A stretch of 64,000 nt of DNA from Diospyros lotus (Eukaryota > Streptophyta > Magnoliopsida > Ericales > Ebenaceae), in NCBI RefSeq assembly GCF_014633365.1, contig NW_026267104.1:2976001-3040000 (forward strand). Direction: 5' to 3'. The notes below the pieces were generated by a model, which was not told where the DNA came from, ran no database searches, and worked only from the letters and a program-made list of their open reading frames with translations. Below, piece after piece: positions 45,345-57,200 of this stretch. A program made the translations under genes and the position numbers. Every line of letters starts with the position of its first letter. The first letter of the stretch is position 1.

Positions 45345-48205
45345 TCAATTTGTAAGGATTTGGAAAATTCTAGGCCCAAAACCATGCATGTCTTTGGGGT
45401 GGCTGAAGGCCATACCAGTTTGAAGTTAAAGCATAGAAACTACAGAAATTGTTAGCACTTCCATAGTTGCAAACATTAACACTCCAGTCCAGACCAACAA
45501 TCTAACATGAACTAATGTATTTTACTTATAACAACAACACCAAGCTTTAATCTTACTAAGTAGGGTTGACATGAATTCTAGCTTGTCCATTCTCTCTATC
45601 CATGACCACATCTTCTGCAAGGTCCCCCGGATTGTGATAAGTATAGAATTTATTCATATTCATGTCCATTCCCTTTATAATTACCATCTACCCTAATAAA
45701 GGAATGAAAAGTTACCAGCCCTGCTCCACTCTTTCTCATACGTATACCTTCCTTCACTTGCCCTCCCTTTTATTTTTAAACAGGAGAGTGTTGAACTTGA
45801 AATCACATCCCAAAAACCATTCCACATTTCCAAAATAGTCCAAGGAAAATGGACAATAAACAAGAAAGGTATATAACAACAATAATGAAAAAACAGGTGA
45901 CAGAGATAAAAACAAGATATACCACCAAAGTGAACGCACTCAAGTTTACTAAAAAAATTAAAAATAAAAACAGCAATGCAGTAAATAATTGAACAAACAA
46001 AAGAAAAAAAAAAATTGCAGCAGCGTTAACCAGGAAATCAACGTCTGCTGTAGTTTTTGATATGTAATTAATTTCCAACGGTAAACTCTGAACATAGTTA
46101 AAAGTTCAAATCTTAACATAGGACATACAATAGAATAGCATGAAAATGAGCAAACCAAGAGGGTCTATTAATTGATTCGCCGCCAAAGAAAAAGGAATTC
46201 AAACGAAGTAATACCTAATTGGGTCCTAAACAAAAGTGATAGGCAAAAGAAAGAGATGAGGGTATATGAAGGGATTTTTGGATTTTTAGTCTCTCCCCCT
46301 CTCTCTCGGCTGTCTTCTTGGCTATCCTCTAAATTACAAATTTTCTGCTACCGATAAACGCCCAAATGCCAAATATTTTGTCAACATGGAGACAGTTCAA
46401 TACACTGATACAGTGTCTCAATCCTGTCTAATTCATCCAAAACAATCTTCGGAGAACACCGCTAAAAAAGACGAAATTTCCCATTTAACAAAACCGAGAA
46501 ACAATGGCAAGCTTTCTAACATAACCAATGAAATCGAACCGCAGAAAGGCGACGGAAATACAAATTCCAGATATCAAACCGATGAAACACAGGAAAAGAA
46601 AGAACCCATAACGATCAACCAACAAACGGGAACTTCACAACGTCAAACAGCAGCATTAATCAGACAAGTTTGCAGACACGTCTCTAATAAACGAAACCCG
46701 GAAGCAGAACTCATACACCAGGCGTTAAATTCGAAGCAGAAAAAGAAAGGGAGCAGAATTCAGAATCAGTCAGTAATGGATCAGTGAGTTGGGTCTTAAG
46801 TCTTACTCTTTTACCTCAGATTGGATTTGTGATTTCTCTGCGAAAGCTCAAATTTGATACCACGGCAGCAACGAAGGCCATGTATCATCGGCCTCTTGGA
46901 CCGCTGAGGCCTTGTTACCAAATTTTCTGATTTGCCCTTCGTCTCGCATTTCCTATTCTGCCCTCCGTAGTTGCGCTTAAATAACATAAGCCCCCCCCCC
47001 ACCCCTCATATTTTCCTTTTTGGGTTTTTTGTTTATTTTTCTTTTATAATTTTCCTCTTATGAGAGTTATGGCAATATTTTGATTTTTTTTTTCTTTTGA
47101 CTATGATTTCATAGCCAGCAATGGCAATAAATGCTCCATCCAATGGGTGACTCACCCCCTTGTAAAACGGGATTGGAAGAGAAAATTCTCCACATATTAA
47201 GTACATTTAAAGAAAAATGATGATAAAATACATATATTTTAGTCTTTGAATTTATATAAGTTTTTGAATACATGAATTTTTTTTATTATTTTAATTATAT
47301 TTTTTAAATTATATAATCTTAAATAAATAAACTTTTATATTTTTTGTTATTTTAATTACGTTCTTAAACTATACTTAATTTATTATTCTTAACAAATTTA
47401 TAGTTAATTTAAAATTACATAATTCAATATTGTAATTAAAATGGTAAAAAATTTAAGAACCTAATTGATTTAAAATTATATAATTTAAAAAAATAATAAA
47501 AAAATTCAAATATTTAAATAAAAAAAACATACAAATACAGAAACTAAAATATATATTTAACCTAAAAAAACATTGTTCACTAGACAAGAAATAGGCCTGG
47601 TCACTTGACATATACATTTTTTTTACATAATTGTTACTTTATTTATCTATCTAGATTTTTAAACATAAAATTTGTCAACGTTTGGGTATTCTTCTTCTTA
47701 TCTCCAGATTTGGCAATATTTCTTTTAAATTTTACAATTTTCATTTTTTTTATTTTGGGAACTACAAATTATCTTATTTTATTTCTCAATTTATTTTTGC
47801 ATCATTTTATTATTTTAAACTTTTTCATAGTAATTTAAGAGTAATATAGCAAAATTATAAGGAATTTTCACTCATTTTTGCCTGAAAGGATTTTTTTTTT
47901 CTAATTTCACAAGCTATTTATCATGAAAATGCAAAATTATATGAATAAAGACATTCTTTTAAGTTCTTAAAAACTTTATCCTAAAACAACAAAAGCAATC
48001 AAGAAGTTGCAGTTAGATAATCGTGCATCTCTGTGTGCGCACGTGTTTTTTTTTCCCAAGTTCATCCGTCTCTTTTTTAAGTTAATGGCAACTAATGAAT
48101 ATGGTCCAATTGACCAACATGTCTAGTCAGTCTATGACCAATAATTACAATTACATTAGCTAATATTTACTTTGGAACCTTGATTCCTTCTAACAGCACA
48201 ACACC
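45345..48205. other. Intergenic with a SINE patch
   Basis: This interval contains a SINE-like patch at 45528-45645, a C-rich run at about 46990-47004 and very AT-rich DNA from 47000 to 48100. A plus-strand frame at 46386-46787 (133 codons, Gln/Asn/Lys-rich) has no recognisable domain, and I do not call it a gene. On the minus strand a GC-richer stretch at 46815-47000 ends in the donor-like CTGAG/gtaaaa. It could be a 5' UTR exon of the PPIase gene, which is an inference only. Confidence 0.45.
45528..45645 (+). repeat. Au-like SINE fragment
   Basis: The sequence aacaacaacaccaagcttta, then atcttactaagtagggttga, then catgaattctagcttgtcc shows the conserved SINE core also seen near 27660 and 59700. 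A conserved tail follows (ctctatccatgaccacatct). Confidence 0.6.
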
Positions 48206-51200
48206 CTACTCAGAGTCAGAACCCGAAAGCGGCAACTGGTATGCATCTTTTGGCTCTAAGTCAGTGATGGAAGGAGGAATATCTTGGTATGGCACACTTC
48301 TGGGTTTGCGGCTCTGCCTTGGTTTGTTTTCATCCTGAAAATTGGCATCATAAGATGATTTGACTGAACACATCAAACAAGAATAAGATGATAGTGAAAT
48401 GCATCAATTGAATGATCTCCCGATGCAAATCGTAAGAGTGAGTAGTGGAACTTCTATAGTAGCAAAGGACATGAACATCAAAAAGTGTGAGGTATAATAC
48501 AACTACTATGTTACATAACATAAAGGCTGGCTATATTCAACATATAAAACAATTTTTATAAAATAATTATCCTTAGGTACCACATAGTATTTCCCATACT
48601 CGTCGAGGTTCTAAAAAATGGTCAAGTAACAAGGCCAAAACACTCCATACGTGCAAAAGGAATTGAAGGATGTGCAAGCAAAAGAAGATCAACCACAAGT
48701 CGGAAGACTTGTCATTGAAACCTTACCTTGTGAAGATGAATTAACTAGCTAGAATATATAATAAATATGATAACAAGGCTCCCAGGAGGAGCACAACAGG
48801 CATTGACTTACTGTTCTGCTTGGTTGAGTTTGACGGTTTGATTGACTTGGATGAGTTGATTGGCTCCTTCGGAGCCAGATATTGCCAAAAGACAATAGTG
48901 CTACCAAAAGCAAGATTGGGCCAATCCTTGGATCTCCGAGGCTACTGTGGATTGCATGGATGAAGCTGCTTATTTTCCGTTTCATTCCTGTCCATGTGGA
49001 CAGAATGCTTCTGCCACCAACCGACCAAATTGGATCTGCATCTTCTGGAACAAGCGCAGGAGCTTTGGCTCTCTGAATTGGGACGGACAGAAAAGGTTTA
49101 GGCACAAAGTTGTACGAAAGAGATGCAAGTCTTAGCTCCAGACGGTTTACATTCTCCATAAACAGAAATGTTTGATGAGCACAAAGAGTGAAGGAGATTA
49201 TACGCCATCACCAAACATAGAAACTCGTTATTAAAGATGTCTAGGCTAAAATAGTGTCCTACGAACAAAAAAAATACCACCTACAAACTTGTAGACAATT
49301 AAACCCACAATAAATTGGTTTCTTTAATTGGCATAAAGATTAAATGGTGCTCTAACAAGATCCCAGAAATGAATTAGAGATTTATAGCTGATTCACCCCC
49401 AAAATTAAAGAAAATGAATAAAAAGAAACAAATAAAAGTAGAAAACGTAAAGCCCAACCATACAACTTATTCTGAAGCATATACTAAAAAGGTTTGTTGA
49501 TGTTAACTTACAAAAAAGGGTAGATCCCTAGAGTCACCATCTTCGATTATTTGAGACATCCACCTGATGATCTGTCAAGAAAACACAACATAAAACCATC
49601 CAATGTGAAACAGAGCACAAATCTGAAAATGTTGTACTTGAGGTAACTGCTTCGATGGAAGGATATAGGTTGCAATAATTGAACAACGGAGCTAAATCCA
49701 TTTCATAAACCAAGAGAAGCCCAAACCTCTGGAATTTCTTCTGAGCCGTTGTACCTTGCCACAAGTTGTGATGCAGGATCAACATCTTCCTTGTGAAATG
49801 CCTCAAATATGTTTTGTGGCTTTTTCTCGATTTTTCCATTATCTTCTGCGTCATTCCTTTTGTAACGTACAATAACTAACTGATGTACATCTATTATATC
49901 CCTTCTAGGGCCACATGTTTCATAGCTGTTTGCTGTCTGAATGTGGAAAGAACAGTATCTCTGGAAAAAAAGAAAAAGTAATTAATTATGTGACAAGCAC
50001 AGTTACATAAAATCATTTTGTTAACTGAACTACGGTAAATGTTCTAACATAGAAGAGTCACTCATGGACATTTATAGTCTAGTTTAATGGCCCTTCTTTA
50101 CTTAATAAAACCACACATATTTCTGTCAGCACCTAGGGTTTCCCTAAGTAACAGGAAACATCAGCAAGAGTATTGTTTCTGTATTGGGAAAGATGGCAAC
50201 TGATATGGATGAATGATTCAATCATTGATTGGTGATTGATTATATATGTTTCCTAGATTTGATTGATTGTATATATTGTTTCCTGAAAGTAAAATTGTAT
50301 CTTCCAGATTAGTTTATGTTTCCTATCTTGGTTGTATCCTAAATTGTATAGATCCTAGGATTCTTTCCTAAAGTTAGTTGTTTCCTAATTTTGTAAAGAA
50401 GCTTGTATAAATCAAGCTTTTCTTGTGAATAAAAGAGTGAGACAGTAAGGTTATTTTTTTTTTTCAAAACTTGACATGGTATCAGAGCCCTAAATTGTTT
50501 CTGTTCTACAATTCTCTAGGATCTACGAAGTCTATCCTTATGAGTCTTCCCACTTTTCATTTGTCATCCAAACCTTGGTCAAGAGATGTCTTCCATCCAA
50601 GAACCTACATCCGATACAGCCAATTCCTGCCATACCTCAGAAGTTCCAGTTGCTAGAACTCAAAATGGGGCCTTGGGAGAAGAATTGCAGAGTCTCCAGG
50701 CAGCCTATCGTTTGAACGGAAAAAACTACCTAAAGTAGTCACAACTGATCCGGACCTTTCTTAAAGGGAAGGGGAAGCTTAGCCACTTGTTAGGAACGGG
50801 CCCAAAAGAAGGTGATCCAACGTTCGCAGCATGGGACGAGGAAGATTCCTTGGTGTAATGTCCTGGCTCTAGAATTCCATGGTTCCAAATATCAGTGACA
50901 CTGTCATGTTTTTTTACCACAACCAAGGATATTTGAGAGGCCATAAACTTGACATATTCTAAAGTTAAAGATGTAGCCCAAATCTATGAAATACAGGCAA
51001 GGGTGGCAGCAATCAAACAAGGCTCGAAGACCATCACGGAGTAGGCAAATATGTTGCAAACTCTATGGCAGGAGCTAGATCACTACCAGTGTTTGAAGAT
51101 GAAATGCAGTGAGGATGTTGTACTCCATAAGAGATTTGTTGAAAAGGAGCGGATATATGACTTCTTGGCCGGCCTCAACAGTGAATTTGATGTGGTCCGA

Positions 51201-54200
51201 GTGCAGATTCTTGGCAAGGAGGATTTACCTTCCTTGAATGAGGTAATCTCCTTAATAAGGGCAAAAGAAGGGAGAAGGGGTGTGATGCTAGAAGCTATCT
51301 CCGGTGAGAGTTCTGCCCTAGTGTTTTTAAAAACTCATAATCAAAACAAAGGCCCTAGGGATGAAAAGAAACCAGTGGATAGGGATTCTTTATGGTGTAC
51401 CTTTTGTAAAAAACCTAGACACACCATAGAGAAGTTCTGGAAGCTCCATGGAAAGCCATCCACAGGGGGACTAGCAAGGAGTCAAGTGCATATAGCAGCA
51501 GCCAACATTCAGCAACAACTGGAACCAAGAGGAGAGGAGCATGGGGAAGAGTCTCTTGAACTCAACAAGGTAGAAATTGAAAGACTAAAAAATTTTCCGG
51601 GATCTCTAAACAAAAAGGCAGAGAACAGTAGCATTCTTGCTCTCACAGGTATTGCTTCCTCCACTTTTTCACTACATGCTTCAGAAACTTTACACCAACA
51701 TTGTTGGATCCTAGACTCGGGTGCTTCAGACCACATGACATCCCATCCACAATTGTTTACTTCCTATAATCCTTGTCCTAGCTCTAGCAAAATTACAATG
51801 GCAGATGACTCACTCATCATCGTTGCTGGTCAAGGAGATATTCTTCTCAATGATCACCTAACCCTCAAGAATGTCCTTCATGTCCCCAAATTATTTGCTA
51901 ATCTTATATCTGTTCAAAAACTTATTGAGAATACTAATTGCAGTGTATCTTTTTATTCCAATGTCTGTGAGATACAGGAACAGGGCAAGAAGAGGATGAT
52001 TGGGCTTACTAGGGCTAGAGAATGGCTTTATTACCTCGAGAAATCAGTAGGGCCAGACAAGGGGTCTCTTCCTTTTATGTCATGCCTAGCTCAGTCCAAC
52101 GAGGATAAAATGTGGTTACAACATTATAGAATGGGCCATCCCTCCTTTCTTACTCTCAAATTAATGTTTCCTAATTTAGCTAAAGGTCTGGATTTTAGTC
52201 ACTTTCATTGTGATAATTGTGAACTTGCCAAACATAAAAGGGTTTCTTTCCCTCTTTCTAATAAAAGGACTGATTTCCCCTTCTCTTTAATCCATAGTGA
52301 CATTTGGGGTTCATCAAGTGTTCCCAATATTTCTGAGGCAAGACGGTTTGTCTTATTTGATGATGATTGTACTAGAGTGGTGTGATTATATGTGTTGAAA
52401 GCTAAGTCAGAAGTGAGCCATGTTTTTCTCAATTTTTACAACATGGTTAAGACTCAATTTGGGGTAAATGTAAAGCGATTTAGATCTGATAATGCTAGAG
52501 ATTTCTTCAATCACACTCTATCCACTTTCTTTCAACAAAAAGGTATTATTCACAAGTCTTCTTGTCCTTACACCCCTCAACAAAATGGGGCGACCGAGAG
52601 GAAAAATGGTCATCTTCTAGCTGTTATTCAAGCACTTCTTTTTCACTATAATGTCCCTCAACATTATTGGGGAGAAGCAGCCATAACTGTCACCACTCTT
52701 ATCAACAGATTGCCATCTAAAATCCTAGAACCTCAAAGTCCTATTCAACTATTGATAAGTCATTTTCCCAACTTCCATGTGACTAGTAATTGGCAACCCA
52801 AGATATTCGGGTGCACGGCCTATGTTTATATTCCAACAACCAATAGAGGGAAACTAGATCCTTGTGCCTTAAAATGCGTATTTATTGGATATCCATCTAC
52901 ACAAAAAGGCTATCGATGCTATCATCCTCCTTCAAAGAAATATTTTGTATCTGCTGATGTTACCTTTGCTGAAAATGAGTCGTACTTTAGATCATCAACT
53001 ATTTTAGAACAAAATCAGACCTCGATTAATAGGAATTCCTCTTCCTTCCTGACCCTAATCTGCTATCCTTGAACCCACCTCCTAAATGGAAGGACTCGAC
53101 AAACATGACACCTGAGAAAGCTTCACCTTCTACTCCTCGGCCTATGCAGGTATACTCAAGGAGGAAGAAAACCAAATCTAGTCCTATGCAAGCTCCTGCA
53201 TCCTCTACAAGTCCTATATGTCCTACGGTCTCTACAAGCAAGAATAGCACTGACAATCCTACCATTTCAGAGTCATCACCAGGTATTCTCGCAACCAATT
53301 CTCTTGATCATCATATGAGCTCTACAAAACCTACTAAAGCTACTAGCCAGATACCTATGATCTTGATTGGCCCATTGCTCCAAGAAAGGGGAAAAGAACT
53401 TGTACCAAACATCTGTTACACCTATTTCTTTCCTTTTCTAAGCTGTCTCCTACCCATAAAGCCTTTCTTACCAGCCTACATATCATCCCTATTTCAAAAA
53501 GTTTCTCTAAAGCTATAGGGAATAAGAATTGGAAGGATGCCACGGAAGCTGAGATGGTAGCCTTGAAAAAAAAACTAGACCTGGGAAATGGTAAAATTGC
53601 TTAAAGGAAAACATCCAGTGGATTGTAAATGGGTCTATACTATGAAATATAAGTCTAATGGATCTATAGATCGGTACAAAGCAAGATTGGTTGCCAAGGG
53701 ATATACACAAGTGTATAGGGTAGACTATTTGGACACTTTTGCATCGGTGGCTAAACAAAATACAGTTAGAGTCCTTCTTTCGTTAGCAGCTAATCTAGGT
53801 TGGCCATTGCATCAGTTTGACGTGAAAAATGCATTTTTACATGGTAACCCAGAGGATGAGGTATATATGGAAATATCACTAGGTTATGAAGTAGTCACAC
53901 AAGGGCCAGTTGTATACAAACTGAAAAAAGCCCTATACAGGACTGAAACAGTCCCCATGTGCTTGGTTTGGGAGATTCACGAGTGTTATGCTTGGCATGG
54001 GGTATAGACAAAGCCAAGGAGACCATACTCTTTTTATTCAACATTCGACCACAAGGGGAGTAACTATATTAATTGTGTATGTAGATGATATTGTTGTTAC
54101 CGGCAACGACAAATAAGGGATGGCTCAATTAAAGGAGTGCTTGTTAAAGGAGTTTGAAATCAAGGATTTGGGGAGATTAAAATATTTCTTGAGAATAGAG

Positions 54201-57200
54201 GTGGCTCATTCTAGAGAGGGCATATTCATATCTCAACAAAAATATGTGGTAGACTTTTTAAAGGAGACCGGATTGCTAGGCTGCAAAGCAAGTGACACAC
54301 CCATTGACCCAAATCATAAGTTGGGAGAAGCTCTAAAAGGAGATAAGGTTGACAAGGGAGTTTACCAAAGGCTGGTTGGAAAACTGATATATTTGGCCCA
54401 TACTTGACCAAATATAGCCTATGTTGTGGGAGTGGTTAGTCAATTCATGCATAACCCAGGGAAAGTCCATCTGAAAGTTGTGTATTGAATACTCCACTAT
54501 CTAAAAGGAGCACCTGTAAGAGGCATTTTGTTCAAAAAGGGAGAAGATATGACCCTTGAGGCCTACACAGATGCAGACTATGCAGGCTCTGTTGTAGATA
54601 GAAGATCTACTTCCGGCTATTGTACTATGTTGGGAGGCAATTTGGTAACATGGAGGAGCAAAAAACAAAATGTGGTGGCTAGGTCAAGTGTTGAGGCAAA
54701 ATTTCGTTCAGTGGCTCTAGGTATGTGTGAATTATTGTGGCTAAAAATTCTTCTAAATGATCTCAAGATTGAGTGGACTAGGCCCATGAAGCTCTATTGT
54801 GACAACAAATCGACAATCAGTATCGCTCATAATCATGTTCAACATGACAGGACAAAATACATTGCAGTAGACAGACACTTTATTAAGGAGAAATTGGATA
54901 GTGGGTTGATATGCACACCATACATCTTATCACAAGATCAGTTAGCAGACATGCTAACTAAGGGCCTGCCTGGACCAATGTTTAACAGGATGATAAGCAA
55001 GATTGGGATGCAAGATATACACGCCCAATCTTGAGGGGGAGTGTCAGTAGCTAGGGTTTCCCTAAGTAACAGGAAACAACAGCAAGAGTATTGTTTCTGT
55101 ATTGGGAAAGATGGTAACTGATATGGATGAATGATTCAATCATTGATTGGTGATTGATTATATATGTTTCCTAGATTTGATTGATTGTATATGTTGTTTC
55201 CTAAAAGTAAAATTATATCTTCCAGATTAGTTTATGTTTTCTATCTTGGTTGTATCCTAAATTGTATAGATCCTAGGATTCTTTCCTAAAGTTAGTTGTT
55301 TCCTAATCTTGTAAAGAAGCTTGTATAAATCAAGCTTTTCTTGTGAATAAAAGAGTGAAACAGTACGGTTATTTTTTTTTTTTCCAAAAATTAACAATTT
55401 CAACTAAAAATTGATAAAACTGGTTTAAGAATACTGGTGGAGATACAAAATGAGTATACTTTCAACCAAAGAAAAGCAAATTAAATCTTGTCTAGTATTT
55501 CAATCACTAAACAACCCCTCATCCTAAGAGCACAATGGCATGTTTATGCAATTATTATATATGCAAGCAGATAGGATTCATCTTTGCATAAAAGCACCAA
55601 AATTGAGACCTTAAAGAAATTATTTAGAACTATAAATAGTTTGGTCCATGTAATTGCAGTCCACATGGTATCAAAAGAATCATATTATCATGTACACGTA
55701 CCTTAAACGGTTTCTCAGTGGAACAGGATTAACAGGAAAGAGTAGAAAATGGAGATGTTCAAACTTGTTTCAAATTTCATATGCTCACAGATATCAGTCA
55801 ACATAGCCAAAACTTTGTCACATGCACATGACAATAAATAAACTCAAATAACTCTGACATTAGATTAAAATTTCAGAATAAATTATTGCTGTAAAGTACC
55901 ACAGCATGTCAACTTGACTAAAATTTCTTAATTATTTCATTCCTAAGAAAGAAAATTGAACAGCTGAAATATAGCAATATCAATAGGTGCTTACTTGCTG
56001 GGCTTCTCCATCAAGCCAAGTAAACGTCAACCTCTTTTCCTTTAGTGCAACAGCTGCTGACAATAATTGATCATTATCACCTGTGTCTAAGTTGTCATCA
56101 TTTAACAGCATTTGTTGGATTCTGCGCATGGTCTTTAACATAGCAATATACTTCGTTTAGTAAACCTGACGAACATACTGGCATTTGCAAATGCATGTAT
56201 GAAACTTTGTATAATACTTTAACACAAAATTTTAGTTGGTACACTTCATATGACATAACTTCAATTGAACGCCAGGATCAATGCCAGAATGCAACAAATA
56301 GGTTTTTTATAGGCGCCAGGATACAACAAATTGCTATTCAAAATATACATGATACCCTTTGTAAACACTCTCTAAACTGTTTCCCTTAAATTCCTCCTTA
56401 CCATGTTAACAAGTTTTTCCTTCCTTCAGTCATGAGCCAGATGGCCTAAGAGCATGCCGTGCACATTCTCACCGAAATGATGACAAAGAAAAATAGCTAA
56501 ATGATGTCTAGAAAACTTCTAAAGGGGTTTTACTTAATATACAAGAGCAGGGAGAATGAACTTACTTCACGCATTTTGTTGAGTTCTGGGCTTAGTCTTC
56601 CTATAAGCATAACACAGTACCAGATCATGGTTTCCCTCCCAGCACGAGAATATCCACGTGCATCACAACCTAGCTCCATAGATGTGATGCTCCTTAATTG
56701 AGGTAGCTCTAAAAAATAATGCATAAACATTCACCAATAAGATTTCATTTATGCACTGTAGCAAGTTACACAATTTTGAAATGTACAAAAGTGGTTCACT
56801 GATTGTGTATGCCATACATGCATATATAAAAATATGCCTCATCTGCTTGTGTTGCATAAACACCAATGCAAAATACGTAGTAACAACTTCATATAGCTTC
56901 AAAGCAAGCACATCCTAATAGATTCAGAATGTCATTAAACAAAAGCCTTTCCAGAAAAGGAATGTGTGACATGCATGAAGGTTCACCGGCACTTTGAAGG
57001 GTGTTTTGCTAAAAAATGCTCTAAATAAGGGAAGAAAAGACTCTGACGAGGCCAAGAGCCATTGTTAACACTCATAAAGATAGCAGTCACTTATTGTAAA
57101 TAACATGAAATTTACTAATCATCACTGCTTCACGGTATCTAATAATGGCTGCACTAGCACGCATCTAGTCTGAACAGGAAAAAGTTGTTCATAGACCTCA

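Larger units (their letters stand above)
50124..55396 (+). mobile_element. Ty1/copia LTR retrotransposon in a gene intron
   Basis: This 5273-bp element lies in the large intron of the DnaJ/thioredoxin-like gene, opposite to the gene's direction. LTRs are 50124-50476 and 55042-55396 (TGTCAG...ACA). Flanking target duplications are ATTTC (50119-50123 and 55397-55401). The primer site TGGTATCAGAGCCC follows the 5' LTR. The tract TTGAGGGGGAG precedes the 3' LTR. By eye the LTRs differ at about 15 sites of 353, so it is older than the 3.2-kb gypsy element. Domain order gag, protease, integrase, RT, RNase H is the copia order. Confidence 0.95.

Noticed and set aside
46386..46787. 133-codon plus-strand open frame
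   Set aside because: Low-complexity Gln/Asn/Lys-rich translation with no domain. It lies in a probable 5' flank, and no supporting splice or family evidence was seen.
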